A program made the translations under genes and the position numbers. Of a DNA stretch of 64,000 nt, positions 27,909-36,537 are shown one piece after another. Location: contig NZ_JAGIBI010000001.1 in the NCBI RefSeq assembly GCF_017744395.1, positions 930,001 through 994,000 on the forward strand, given 5' to 3'. Below the pieces are notes generated by a model. The model was not told the origin of the DNA. It was given only the letters and a program-made list of their open reading frames with translations, and searched no databases. The DNA is from Herbaspirillum sp. (lineage in GTDB: Bacteria; Pseudomonadota; Gammaproteobacteria; Burkholderiales; Burkholderiaceae_D). Within the stretch, counting starts at the first letter, position 1. The number at the start of each line of letters is the position of its first letter.

Positions 27909-29081
27909 TTATTGCATCGTTCTACGCTGCGCCGCCCGCGACTTGGTCGCCGTGGCGGGATCCAGCTCCTTGGGCACCTGCAGCTCGGTCGGCTCGATCG
28001 GCCGCTGGCCGCCGAACTGGCCGTAGGTGCGCAATTGGAAGACATAGGCCAGCACTTCGGCCACGGCGGTATAGAGCGCTTCCGGAATCTCGTCGCCGAT
28101 TTCGGTATGGGTGTGCAAGGCGCGTGCCAGCGGCGGCGCCTCCAGCAACGGCACCTTGTTCTCGCGCGCCAGCTCGCGGATCTTGGCGGCGATGTCGTCG
28201 GCGCCCTTGGCCACCACCTTGGGGGCGCCCATCTTGCCTTCGGTGTACTTCAGCGCGACCGCGTAGTGGGTCGGGTTGGTCACCACCACATCGGCGGTCG
28301 GCACTTCGGCCATCATCCGGCGGCGCGCCATAGCGCGCTGCATCGCCCGGATCTTGCCCTTGATGTGCGGATCGCCTTCCGATTCCTTGTGCTCCTGCTT
28401 GACCTCCTGGCGCGTCATGCGCAGCTTCTTGCCGTAGTTCCAGATCTGGTACGGCACGTCCAGGATGGCGATGAAAATCAGCGAGGACACGGTGATGATG
28501 AAGCTGGTCCACAACAGTTGCGCGGAATGCCGGCTGCTGGTCTTGAGCGACTCGAGGCCCAGCCCCATCACCGCGTCGATCTGGCTCTTGATCGCCAGCC
28601 AGGCGACGGTGCCGACCAGCAAGGTCTTGAGCACGGCCTTGAGCAGTTCGGCCAGCGAGTTGAGGGAAAACATGTTGGTGAAGCCGTTGACCGGGTTCAG
28701 CTTGCTGAACTTGGGCATCAGGGACTGGGTGTTGAACAGCCAGCCGCCGAGGATCAGCGGGGAAGCGACCGCCGCCAGGGTCATCAGGAAGGCGATCGGG
28801 ATGATGGCGACGGCGATATCGAGGAAGTGCGCGCTGAGCAAGTTGAACAGCACGACTGGGTCATACGCGGCAGCGCGTTCGAAGGAAAACGTGGCGACCA
28901 TGATGCGGTCCAGGCTGGTCACCAGCGGGCCACTGAACATCCACACGCAGCAACCGCCGACCAGCAACAGCACACACGTCGCCATTTCGCGCGAACGCGG
29001 CACATCGCCCTGCTCACGAGCACGCTCAAGGCGTTTACTCGTGGCGGGTTCGGTCCGCTCCATGTCGCTGTCGTCGGCCAT
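27909..29081 (-). CDS. flhB: Flagellar export switch protein FlhB
   Basis: FlhB is the export-gate protein that self-cleaves to switch from rod/hook to filament substrates. The protein has 390 residues. Seen: an N-terminal polar stretch DMERTEPATSKRLERAREQG, four membrane segments (about residues 35-215), and the autocleavage site NPTH in VVVTNPTHYAVALKY. GGGGG lies 9-13 bases before the ATG. First gene of the flhB-flhA-flhF-flhG-fliA run, separated from cheZ by 347 bases. Confidence 0.97.
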   Translation of the reverse strand: MADDSDMERTEPATSKRLERAREQGDVPRSREMATCVLLLVGGCCVWMFSGPLVTSLDRIMVATFSFERAAAYDPVVLFNLLSAHFLDIAVAIIPIAFLMTLAAVASPLILGGWLFNTQSLMPKFSKLNPVNGFTNMFSLNSLAELLKAVLKTLLVGTVAWLAIKSQIDAVMGLGLESLKTSSRHSAQLLWTSFIITVSSLIFIAILDVPYQIWNYGKKLRMTRQEVKQEHKESEGDPHIKGKIRAMQRAMARRRMMAEVPTADVVVTNPTHYAVALKYTEGKMGAPKVVAKGADDIAAKIRELARENKVPLLEAPPLARALHTHTEIGDEIPEALYTAVAEVLAYVFQLRTYGQFGGQRPIEPTELQVPKELDPATATKSRAAQRRTMQ

Positions 29082-29428
29082 CTGCCGAATCCCCCTGCAT
29101 TAACTCCGTTCCCGATTAATAGACGGATTTCGAGAACAATAGGCAGAATTATTGGCGAGCCAAGGCCCGGATCATCAGGGGAATAGGGGCAAAAAGGACC
29201 CCCATTTCGGACTAGGCAAAAACGCAAGGCTCTGCCTGTCGCAAAACGAATCGTATCGAAAAGGAAAGAAAAAAATGATGAAAGCGACAATATCCGGCCA
29301 GGGGCGGCCGAATTTCCCACAGGCATCATGCCTCTTCAAACCAGCGCATTGAAGAAGCCCTTGCCGCATTGCCGTGCGGCTACGGAAAAACCAGCCATTG
29401 CCATTGCAGCAATAGCCGGCCGTATTTC
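29082..29428 (-). other. Intergenic region cheZ-flhB
   Basis: 347 bases with no convincing gene; short open frames here lack family sequence. On the minus strand TTGGCT (29163-29158) and TATTGT (29141-29136) with a 16-base spacer form a weak sigma-70-like promoter for flhB. On the plus strand AATAGACGGATTTCG (29119) and AATAGGCAGAATTATTGG (29139) look like an imperfect direct repeat and could be an activator site such as FlhDC. No good terminator for cheZ was found. Confidence 0.35.
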
Positions 29429-30064
29429 TCAGAAACCGAGGCTTTCCAGCAGATCGTCCACCTGCCCCTGGTTGGCAATCACATCCTTGCCGGTCGGGTC
29501 GATCTGGGGCCCGTTCAACAGGCCGGTGTCTTCCCGCTTGGCGTCGCTTGGCGAATAATCCACCAGCAGCTGCACCAGTTGCGACTCCAGGTCATGCGCC
29601 AACTGGGTGACGCGCTTGATCACCTGCCCGGTCAGGTCCTGGAAATCCTGCGCCATCATGATATCCAGCAGTTGCTGCTTGGTAGCGTTGCTGTCCTCGC
29701 CGGCCTGCGCCAGGAAAGCCGACGTCTTCGCTCCCAAGGCCCGGTAATCGGCCTCGGAAAATCCCGATGCCGCGGCGGCATCCCACTGCGCCTTGAGCTC
29801 GGCGGCGCCGTCCTTGATGCGTTCCTGCAACGGGCTGGCCAGCTCGGTGGCGTTGAGCACGCGCTGCGCCGCCTGCTCGGTCATGCGCGCCACATACTCC
29901 AGGCGGTCGCGCGCATCCGGCATGTCGCTGGCGGCCCGCTCCAGCAAGCGGTCGAATCCCAAGCCGCGCAAGCTGTCGTGCAGATTGCGCGTCATGTGAC
30001 CGATGCGGGACAGCACCTCCTCGTTGAGGACGCCGGCGGTTTCGGCGTTTGCGCCCCCGCTCAC
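29429..30064 (-). CDS. cheZ: CheY-P phosphatase CheZ
   Basis: CheZ removes phosphate from CheY-P. The start is uncertain. GTG at 30064 (211 residues, 2 bases after cheY's stop, AGG 12-14 bases upstream) is chosen; GTG at 30073, overlapping cheY, is the alternative. The frame remains open inside cheY but that part is overlap. Seen: the long four-helix-bundle region, the catalytic segment MMAQDFQDLTGQVIKRV with Asp and Gln, and the C-terminal CheY-binding peptide VDDLLESLGF. Confidence 0.94.
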   Translation of the reverse strand: MSGGANAETAGVLNEEVLSRIGHMTRNLHDSLRGLGFDRLLERAASDMPDARDRLEYVARMTEQAAQRVLNATELASPLQERIKDGAAELKAQWDAAAASGFSEADYRALGAKTSAFLAQAGEDSNATKQQLLDIMMAQDFQDLTGQVIKRVTQLAHDLESQLVQLLVDYSPSDAKREDTGLLNGPQIDPTGKDVIANQGQVDDLLESLGF

Positions 30065-30065
30065 G

Positions 30066-30461
30066 TCAGCCACCTGCTGCCATCTTTTCGAAGATCTTGC
30101 CCAGCTTCTCGTCCAGCGTCGCCGCGGTGAAAGGCTTGACCACATAGCCGTTGGCGCCGGCCTGGGCTGCGGCCACGATGTTTTCCTTCTTGGCTTCGGC
30201 GGTGACCATCAGCACCGGCAGCTTGGACAGCGCCGGGTCCTTGCGGATTTCCTGCAGCATGGTCAGGCCGTCCATGTTGGGCATGTTCCAGTCGGAAACG
30301 ACGAAATCGAACTGGTCGCTGCGCAGCTTTTGCAGCGCCTGCACGCCGTCTTCAGCCTCGTCCACGTTGGTGTAGCCCAATTCCTTGAGCAGGTTGCGCA
30401 CGATGCGGCGCATAGTCGAAAAGTCGTCGACGACTAAGAACTTGGTATTGGGACCCGACAT
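30066..30461 (-). CDS. cheY: Chemotaxis response regulator CheY
   Basis: CheY is phosphorylated by CheA and binds FliM to change motor direction. The ATG at 30461 (131 residues) has GGAG 10 bases upstream. Every catalytic residue has the same number as in the enteric protein: Asp12, Asp13, phospho-acceptor Asp57, Thr87, Tyr106 and Lys109. A gap of about 200 bases separates it from cheB, so a separate promoter is possible; TACAAT near 30593 is a candidate -10 only. Confidence 0.97.
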   Translation of the reverse strand: MSGPNTKFLVVDDFSTMRRIVRNLLKELGYTNVDEAEDGVQALQKLRSDQFDFVVSDWNMPNMDGLTMLQEIRKDPALSKLPVLMVTAEAKKENIVAAAQAGANGYVVKPFTAATLDEKLGKIFEKMAAGG

Positions 30462-30657
30462 GCTAAGACTCCATCTAATCAATTGATTTCTTGGTTAACG
30501 GCCAGCCCGGATGCGAACTTGAACCGCCTCACCTTCTTATTTCGTACGCACGATACCCCGTCCATACGCCCCTGCAGCATCGCCACGGCATTGTAGTGCA
30601 GCGACCGCCAAAATGGCAGCGGAATTGGCGCTGCCGCCGTGTTTCACATACAACCCG

Positions 30658-31734
30658 TTACACGCGCAACGCCCGGCTGCCATGCTCGGCCAGCCATGCC
30701 AGCACCCGGCCCGGCATCGCCTGCAGCGACAGCACTTCATGGGCGGCGCCGATGGCGATGGCTTCGCGCGGCATGCCGAACACCACGCAGGAGGCTTCAT
30801 CCTGGGCGAAATTGTAGGCGCCGGCCCCTTTCATCTCCAGCATGCCCTGTGCGCCGTCCTTGCCCATGCCGGTCAGGATCACGCCGACGGCATTCTTGCC
30901 GGCGCAAGCCGCAGCCGACTGGAACAGCACGTCCACCGACGGCCGGTGGCGGTTGACCGGCGGCCCCTGGTCGAGCTGGGTCATGTAGTTGGCGCCGCTG
31001 CGCACCAGTTTCAGGTGGGAATGCCCGGGGGCGATGTAGGCATGGCCGGGCAACACCCGTTCGTTTCCGGCGGCCTCGACCACCGAGATCTTGCACAGGT
31101 TGTTCAGGCGCTGTGCGAACGAGCGGGTAAAGCCTTCCGGCATGTGCTGGGTGATCAGGATGCCCGGGCAGTCCGAGGGCATGCGGATCAGGAATTCCTT
31201 GATGGCTTCGGTGCCGCCGGTGGAAGCGCCGATGATGATCAGTTTTTCGCTACTGGTCAGCGGATTGCGGATCTGCGGCAAGGCCTCGCCCGGCACGTGC
31301 CCCTGTTCCGCCGCGCGCGGCGCGCGGGCCTTCACGCGCGCCTTGGCGGCGGCGCGGATCTTGTCGGCGATCATGTCGGCATATTCCTGCATGCCGCTCT
31401 GGATCGAGATTTTCGGCTTGGTGACGAAATCGATCGCCCCCAGTTCTAGGGCGCGCAAGGTGATCTCCGAACCGCGCTCGGTCAGGGTCGACACCATCAC
31501 CACCGGCATAGGCCGCAGGCGCATCAGCTTTTCCAGGAAATCCAGGCCATCCATGCGCGGCATTTCCACGTCCAGCGTCAGCACGTCGGGGTTGGTCTGC
31601 TTGATCAGTTCGCGGGCGATGATCGGATCGGGCGCTACGCCCACCACTTCCATGTCCGGCTGGCTGCCGATAATTTCGCGCATCACGCTGCGGATCAGCG
31701 CGGAGTCGTCGACGATAAGTACTTTGATTTTCAT
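30658..31734 (-). CDS. cheB: Chemotaxis methylesterase/deamidase CheB
   Basis: CheB demethylates and deamidates receptors when phosphorylated by CheA. The protein has 358 residues. The receiver domain has Asp55 as phosphorylation site ([13 protein letters not shown]). A basic Ala/Arg-rich linker (about 128-150) follows. The methylesterase domain carries the catalytic triad Ser171 ([12 protein letters not shown]), His197 (ITQHMPEGF) and Asp293 (GMGKDGAQG). Downstream of cheD by 60 bases. Confidence 0.97.
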   Translation of the reverse strand: MKIKVLIVDDSALIRSVMREIIGSQPDMEVVGVAPDPIIARELIKQTNPDVLTLDVEMPRMDGLDFLEKLMRLRPMPVVMVSTLTERGSEITLRALELGAIDFVTKPKISIQSGMQEYADMIADKIRAAAKARVKARAPRAAEQGHVPGEALPQIRNPLTSSEKLIIIGASTGGTEAIKEFLIRMPSDCPGILITQHMPEGFTRSFAQRLNNLCKISVVEAAGNERVLPGHAYIAPGHSHLKLVRSGANYMTQLDQGPPVNRHRPSVDVLFQSAAACAGKNAVGVILTGMGKDGAQGMLEMKGAGAYNFAQDEASCVVFGMPREAIAIGAAHEVLSLQAMPGRVLAWLAEHGSRALRV

Positions 31735-31794
31735 AACCCTATTTCCGTATTGCCCGCCGCGTCCCCTGCCTTACCAGGCGCGGCCACATCCAAA

Positions 31795-32400
31795 TCAGAA
31801 CAGATCGACCGCGCCGCCCACCGGCTTGGTGACCAGTTTGCTTGCGTAATCCTTTTCCCGCACCGCCAATGTATCGTTGTGCAGTTGCTTCAGTTTCTTG
31901 ACCAGCACCTTGCCGGTCCGCGGAAAAAAATACACCTTGCGCGGCCAGACGTCGTTCAGGTCTTCCGCCACCACACGGATGTTTTCCGCCTTGAGATAGC
32001 GCCGCACGAATTCGGCATTGCGTTCGCCGACGTTGATGGCGGAAAACCCGCGCAACACGTTGCCGCCGCCGAACACCTTGGCCTCCAGGTTGTCGCGGCG
32101 CGCGCCGGCCTTGAGCACGTCGTTGATCAGCACTTCCATGGCATACGTGCCGTAGCGGGCCGAGGCCGACACCGGGCTGCCGTCGTCGCCGCCGCCATCG
32201 GGCAGCATGAAGTGGTTCATGCCGCCGATGCCCGATACCCGGTCACGGATACAGGCCGAGACGCAAGACCCCAGCACGGTGACGATCATCATGTCCTTAT
32301 GGGTAAAGTAATACTCCCCCGGCAGGATCTTGGCCGCATCGCAATCGAAGGTGCGGTCGTAATATAAGTTGGTAGCAACCTGCTCCGGGGCTTGGCTCAT
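31795..32400 (-). CDS. cheD: Chemoreceptor glutamine deamidase CheD
   Basis: CheD deamidates glutamines on chemoreceptors. The protein has 201 residues. Catalytic Cys46 sits in TVLGSCVSACIRD and His63 in GGMNHFMLPDG. Also EVLINDVLKAGARRDNLEAK and FGGGNVLRGF. The ATG overlaps the cheR stop (ATGA), so translation is coupled. Confidence 0.96.
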   Translation of the reverse strand: MSQAPEQVATNLYYDRTFDCDAAKILPGEYYFTHKDMMIVTVLGSCVSACIRDRVSGIGGMNHFMLPDGGGDDGSPVSASARYGTYAMEVLINDVLKAGARRDNLEAKVFGGGNVLRGFSAINVGERNAEFVRRYLKAENIRVVAEDLNDVWPRKVYFFPRTGKVLVKKLKQLHNDTLAVREKDYASKLVTKPVGGAVDLF

Positions 32401-33266
32401 GTCTTGTTCCTTGCGCCACGTTGCGCCGCATTCAGTTCATAGACCGTCTTGCCTTTGAGCTTGAGGGCGTCGGAAACGTACAGGAAGTTTTCCGAGTGTC
32501 CGGCAAACAGCAAGGCATGGGGCTTCATCAATGGCACAAACCTCGACAGGATCTTGCTCTGGGTCGGCTTGTCGAAGTAGATCATCACATTCCGGCAAAA
32601 AATGACATCGAACTGCCCGCTGATCGGCCAACCGTCGGCCAGCAGGTTCAGTTGCTTGAAGGTGATCAGCTTGCGCAGCTCCGGCCGCACGCGCACATAG
32701 CCTTCATGGCTGCCCTTGCCGCGCAGGAAAAACTTCTTCACCCGCTCCGGCGACAGCTTGTCGATGCGCTCCATCGGATAGACGCCGTTGGCGCCGGTGG
32801 CCAGCACATTGGTGTCGATGTCGGTGGCGATGATCTGCACCGGCGGCGTCAGCGTTCCGTAAGCCTCGCACACCGTCATGGCAATGGTATAGGGTTCTTC
32901 GCCGGTCGAAGCGGCGGAACACCATATGGTAGCCGGCTCTTTTAGCGTCTTGACAAAATCGGCGAGGATCGGGAAGTGGTGCGACTCCCGGAAAAACGAA
33001 GTCAGGTTGGTGGTCAGCGCATTGGTGAACGCCTCCCATTCGTCGGAGTCGTGGGTACGCTCGAGCATGTCGAGGTACTGGTTGAACGAGGTGATGCCGG
33101 TGGCGCGCAAGCGGCGCGCCAGGCGGCTATAGACCATCTCCTGCTTGCTGTCGGCCAAGGCGATGCCCGCACGCTGGTAGATAAGCCCACGGACACGCTC
33201 GAAATCGCGGCCGGTGAAATCGAACTCTTTCCCGGACTCGCCCTTGCTTGGCACAGTAGGCTTCAC
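32397..33266 (-). CDS. cheR: Chemoreceptor methyltransferase CheR
   Basis: CheR methylates receptor glutamates with S-adenosylmethionine. The protein has 289 residues, GTG start with AAGGAAA upstream. An N-terminal helical domain (RLARRLRATGITSFNQYLDM) precedes the SAM-binding core with SAASTGEEPYTIAMTV, then ATDIDTNVLATG and VIFCRNVMIYFDK. First gene of cheRDBYZ. A 10-bp palindrome GGGGTACCCC (33341-33350) lies in its leader. Confidence 0.97.
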   Translation of the reverse strand: MKPTVPSKGESGKEFDFTGRDFERVRGLIYQRAGIALADSKQEMVYSRLARRLRATGITSFNQYLDMLERTHDSDEWEAFTNALTTNLTSFFRESHHFPILADFVKTLKEPATIWCSAASTGEEPYTIAMTVCEAYGTLTPPVQIIATDIDTNVLATGANGVYPMERIDKLSPERVKKFFLRGKGSHEGYVRVRPELRKLITFKQLNLLADGWPISGQFDVIFCRNVMIYFDKPTQSKILSRFVPLMKPHALLFAGHSENFLYVSDALKLKGKTVYELNAAQRGARNKT

Positions 33267-33357
33267 TGATTTTCCTTCACTGGCAAATCGCGCCTGCGGC
33301 GCGAATGCATATGCTCTCTACTCCCCGTCGTCTTACGGGCGGGGTACCCCTTGTCGA

Positions 33358-33386
33358 ATAATCTATCAGCAGCCCAGCGGGGTCAA
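33358..33386 (-). promoter_or_regulatory. Sigma-70-type promoter for cheR
   Basis: On the minus strand TTGACC (33386-33381), a 17-base spacer, then GATTAT (33363-33358), about 92 bases before the cheR GTG. It lies between cheR and the MCP end, so cheRDBYZ may be expressed independently of the MCP. Confidence 0.5.
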
Positions 33387-33447
33387 GCGAATCAGCCGTG
33401 GAAATGAAGTGGATTTACCCCCCTATTGCGCGAGGTCAAGCAGGCGC

Positions 33448-35112
33448 TCAAACCTTCGCAATCCTCGCGGTGCCGGCTTGCCGCGCCGGCGCCGCCTGGA
33501 CTGCCGCCCCGGAAGATGCCGCCGCCGGCGCATGGCCGGAACGGTAGCCGACGCGGAAACCGCCCCAATGCTTGCCGTTGACATAGATCGGCACCGACAG
33601 GTCGTGCATCACCTCCCCGGTATCGCGCTTGTATGTCTGCAGCAGGAAAGGCTTGGTATTGGCCCCGCAGCGCTTGCCGGTACGGTCGCTGAAGATGCGT
33701 TTGGTGCGGTTGTTGACCAGGTCGATGTCATAGTTGCCCGTCAGCGGCTGCGAAAACTTCTTGTTATGCGTCGGGAAATAGCCGTTGTTGTCGACCGCGC
33801 CGGCATAGGCCAGTTGCGGCATCTGTTCCAGGAGGGCCTCCTGGATCTGCGGCAAGACACGGTCGGTAAAGCCGTCAAACTGCGTGGAATGCTTTTGCGG
33901 GGAGGTGTTCGGGATCGGCTTGTAAGTGCGGTCGAACAGCGCCGCTTCAGAGATGCGGCCGGCGGCGATCGACTCCTCGAACAGCCGCCCGACCCGATGC
34001 GCCCCGTCCGCCGCCGCGATACGGATCGCATCATGGACCGTTTGCGCGCCGCTCTCGGCGATCGCCTCGAACACGATTTCGGCGCGCTCAGACAATGCCA
34101 TCGCCGACGCCGCCACGCGCGGCAGTTCGGCATCGGTTTGCAGCATGCCGTTGCGGATGGCCGAGATGGATTCGGCGATATTCTGCGTGGTCTGCACGTG
34201 CTCGCGCGAAGCCAGCGCGATCTCCTCGATCTGCTCCTGCGACTGGCCGGCCGAACGCTCGATGCCATTGAGCAGCGCATGCACCTTCTCGACATTCCGG
34301 GCCGCCTCGAGGACACGCCCGCTCAAGGCATTCATGCCCGACGCGGCGCGCTCGGCCTCTTCGTTGATGGCGCGCACCATCACGCCGATATCGTCGGTGG
34401 CCTCCTTGGTGCGCTGCGCCAGCTGGCGCACCTCGCCCGCCACCACGGCAAACCCCCGCCCCTGCTCCCCCGCGCGCGCGGCCTCGATGGCGGCATTGAG
34501 CGCCAGCAGGTTGGTGCGGGCTGCGATCTCGCTGATGACTTCGGTGATGCCATGGATGCGGCGCGACTTTTCCTGCAACTGCGCCATCATGCCGGACGCC
34601 GCCTGCGCATCGGTGCGCGCCTGGCCGATCTGTTGCAAGCCACGATCGACCTCGGTACGGCCGCTGACGCTTTCCGAGCGCACTTCGGCGGCGATGGCCG
34701 AAGCGCGTTCGGCATTGGCGGCGATCTGCTCGGTGGTGGCCGCATTCTGCTCGGCGCTGGCCGCGATGTTGTTGGCGGCGTCGACATCCTTGCTGATCTT
34801 GCCCTTGATGGAATCGACGAAGAAGGAAGTTTCGGCCGCGCCGATCATGATGTGGTCGATCTCGTTGCCGATCTTCTCGACCAGTTGCGCGCCGCCCGGC
34901 TGGCGCCGTCGCTGCGCGAGGGAAAAACATACCAGGGCAACGAATACCGCCAGGCAAGCCCGCAATGGAGCCCCGAGCGCCTCGCCGATACGCAATGCAT
35001 CCAGCGCGAAAGCCAGTCCGCATCCGGCTACCAGCCCCGCCAGCCAGGGCAGCGATGCGATGCCCCAATACCTCACACGGCCCTCCGAGGCCCCAGCCTT
35101 CAACTTTGCCAT
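33448..35112 (-). CDS. Methyl-accepting chemotaxis protein with C-terminal sensor-like domain
   Basis: A chemoreceptor of 554 residues with unusual order. Two membrane helices lie near the N-terminus (about 17-36 and 49-66) with almost no periplasmic loop. The MA signalling domain is at about 70-360, with the hairpin tip [20 protein letters not shown] (193-212). A C-terminal domain (about 390-523) contains [40 protein letters not shown] and HWGGFRVGY, which resembles the ligand-binding part of other MCPs. The C-terminus is Ala-rich. The sensor should therefore be cytoplasmic. It sits where cheA/cheW/tar often lie in related operons. Confidence 0.88.
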   Translation of the reverse strand: MAKLKAGASEGRVRYWGIASLPWLAGLVAGCGLAFALDALRIGEALGAPLRACLAVFVALVCFSLAQRRRQPGGAQLVEKIGNEIDHIMIGAAETSFFVDSIKGKISKDVDAANNIAASAEQNAATTEQIAANAERASAIAAEVRSESVSGRTEVDRGLQQIGQARTDAQAASGMMAQLQEKSRRIHGITEVISEIAARTNLLALNAAIEAARAGEQGRGFAVVAGEVRQLAQRTKEATDDIGVMVRAINEEAERAASGMNALSGRVLEAARNVEKVHALLNGIERSAGQSQEQIEEIALASREHVQTTQNIAESISAIRNGMLQTDAELPRVAASAMALSERAEIVFEAIAESGAQTVHDAIRIAAADGAHRVGRLFEESIAAGRISEAALFDRTYKPIPNTSPQKHSTQFDGFTDRVLPQIQEALLEQMPQLAYAGAVDNNGYFPTHNKKFSQPLTGNYDIDLVNNRTKRIFSDRTGKRCGANTKPFLLQTYKRDTGEVMHDLSVPIYVNGKHWGGFRVGYRSGHAPAAASSGAAVQAAPARQAGTARIAKV

Positions 35113-35139
35113 CGATTGTCTCCCCGCGGATATTCCGCT

Positions 35140-35167
35140 TTTATATGCATGCCAGCTTCAAGGTCAA
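35140..35167 (-). promoter_or_regulatory. Sigma-70-type promoter for the MCP gene
   Basis: On the minus strand TTGACC (35167-35162), a 16-base spacer, then TATAAA (35145-35140). Twenty-seven bases before the MCP ATG, which has GGGGAGA as ribosome binding site. No sigma-28 motif was seen here, unlike many MCP genes. Confidence 0.6.
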
Positions 35168-35346
35168 GGCGGGCATGGCTGCGCGCACAACGAGCCGCAT
35201 TGTCCAAAATGTAGAGCGGATAACTTACGCATAGCTTATAAAGTACATGGCTGACCGGATGTTTTTTCAGGCGCCCGGAGGATTTTTCATTGCTGAAACG
35301 ACATCATTCGTGGACTTGGAGATAACGAAAGAGGAAAAAGAGCATA

Positions 35347-35377
35347 AAAAAACAGCGGCGCTGGGCCGCTGTTTTTT
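35347..35377 (-). terminator. Terminator of the small lipoprotein gene
   Basis: A 13-bp perfect stem (AAAAAACAGCGGC with its complement) with a 5-base loop. The T run on either strand makes it able to act both ways; on the minus strand it ends the gene stopping at 35407. Confidence 0.9.
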
Positions 35378-35406
35378 ACTATATCTCCGAGACTCCTGCC
35401 GTATCC

Positions 35407-35631
35407 TCAGCGCCAGCCCCGATGCCAGCCATACTGCGGATGGTGCCATCCCCACCCATAGTACGAATGGTATTGCCATACATAACCTGGGCCTGGAGAT
35501 ACATAGGTAGGTTCAACGTACACCACGCCGGGCGGCGCGACATAAGCCGGCCGCACGGTCGGCGGCGTCACGACGCAACCGCCCAGGGCGAATGCCGCGG
35601 CGACGGCCGGAATCAATGCGAGGATTTTCAT
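35407..35631 (-). CDS. Small aromatic-rich lipoprotein
   Basis: The ATG at 35631 with AGGAG upstream gives 74 residues. The lipoprotein signal MKILALIPAVAAAFALGGC puts the lipidated Cys at 19. The mature part is Pro/Val/Tyr-rich and ends in repeated Tyr/Trp/His/Gly (YGWGWHHPQYGWHRGWR), like YXWGXW-repeat surface proteins. Function unknown. Monocistronic, with its own terminator. A similar small lipoprotein lies 2 kb away (37598-37801). Confidence 0.8.
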   Translation of the reverse strand: MKILALIPAVAAAFALGGCVVTPPTVRPAYVAPPGVVYVEPTYVSPGPGYVWQYHSYYGWGWHHPQYGWHRGWR

Positions 35632-35797
35632 TTTTGCGCTCCTGATCTTGTTTGGCGAATTTATTTTCCGGAGAGTCTGGCCCGGGTTCCACATATCATT
35701 CGTGGTGATCAGATAACGCCCAAGGCGGGAGCGATGTGGACGTGAAATTGTGTGTTTGTGTAACGCTTGCGGGAATGAAAAACCAAACGACCTAACG

Positions 35798-35836
35798 AAA
35801 AAGCCGTCGACAGAACATATCTGACGACGGCTTTTT
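35798..35836 (-). terminator. Terminator of tRNA-Pro
   Basis: A 12-bp stem (AAAAAGCCGTCG with its complement), extended by CAGA/TCTG after one A-A mismatch, with a T run on the minus strand. It lies 35 bases beyond the tRNA 3' end. Confidence 0.85.
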
Positions 35837-35870
35837 TATTTGCATCAACTGCATGCAAACATTCATTTTT

Positions 35871-35947
35871 TGGTCGGGACGGAGTGATTCGAACACTCGA
35901 CCCCTTGCACCCCATGCAAGTACGCTACCAGGCTGCGCTACGCCCCG
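35871..35947 (-). tRNA. tRNA-Pro (anticodon GGG)
   Basis: The 77-base cloverleaf on the minus strand starts CGGGGCG and ends GACCA with CCA encoded. The acceptor stem pairs fully with one G-U. The anticodon stem CTTGC/GCAAG encloses ATGGGGT, giving anticodon GGG. The T loop GTTCGAATC and D-arm AGCGCAGCCTGGTAGCG are standard and close to enteric proL. Confidence 0.97.
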
Positions 35948-35959
35948 ACTGAGTCAGCA

Positions 35960-35989
35960 ATTATAACAGGCCAAGTGTTTTCTGTTCAA
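35960..35989 (-). promoter_or_regulatory. Sigma-70 promoter of tRNA-Pro
   Basis: On the minus strand TTGAAC (35989-35984), 18-base spacer, and a perfect TATAAT (35965-35960). The predicted start is a few bases before the mature tRNA 5' end. Confidence 0.85.
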
Positions 35990-36072
35990 CTATTTCTCAA
36001 GGCCATCAATATTCTTTTGATGCGCACTTGGGAATCCGAAGCAAATCATCCCTTCCCCCGCAGGTTACCGCC

Positions 36073-36315
36073 CTAACGAACCCTGGAGCGGATGATGTGC
36101 ATCTCCTCATCCTCTTCATACTCCAGGAAGCCTTGCGGAGTGCGGCGGAACACTTCCCTGCCGGCGCGCGTCAGGTTGAAGGCGCCGCCCAGGTTGGGAA
36201 TGCCCAGCCCCTTGGAAATCACGCTCTTGACGATACGCCGCGGGACAATGCGAAATTCGCCTTTGAATACGCTGTACATCCAGCGCAATTCTTCACCAGT
36301 CAGTTCCATGTTCAT
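36073..36315 (-). CDS. Small conserved-looking protein of unknown function
   Basis: The ATG at 36315 (80 residues, GGGGG upstream) is chosen; an ATG two codons later is possible. No family recognised. The sequence is soluble and mixed-charge, with MYSVFKGEFRIVPRRIVKSV in the first half and an acidic EYEEDEE near the C-terminus; no signal or membrane segment. Codon use matches the neighbours, and a good ribosome binding site supports it. An 11-bp dyad lies just upstream. Confidence 0.65.
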   Translation of the reverse strand: MNMELTGEELRWMYSVFKGEFRIVPRRIVKSVISKGLGIPNLGGAFNLTRAGREVFRRTPQGFLEYEEDEEMHIIRSRVR

Positions 36316-36331
36316 GTGAATGCCCCCTTTG

Positions 36332-36384
36332 CCTTGCGGAAACAATATAAATCCTAGCATGAAACATTTTGATTTTCCGCAAGG
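36332..36384. repeat. Inverted repeat upstream of the small unknown gene
   Basis: CCTTGCGGAAA (36332-36342) and its exact complement TTTCCGCAAGG (36374-36384) flank 31 AT-rich bases. On the minus strand these contain TATATT as a possible -10. It could be an operator pair or an RNA hairpin in the leader. Confidence 0.6.
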
Positions 36385-36537
36385 AAACGTCCATTCCCCT
36401 CGAAAAGCCTTGCCATTCTTAGCACGGTATAAATGAAACGCTGGGGAAACGTTGGAATTTGGAGGAAGCTTGCCGTTACGCCATGCCTGGCAGGCAATGA
36501 AGAAAGCGGCCAGGGGGCTGCGCCGCCATGGCGGAAT

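Noticed and set aside
29152-29369. Small frames in the cheZ-flhB gap
   Set aside because: Composition and lack of start signals do not support a gene.
33214-35214. 666-codon plus-strand open frame opposite the MCP
   Set aside because: Arg/Gly/Leu-rich shadow of the MCP with no domain; the minus-strand MCP is certain.
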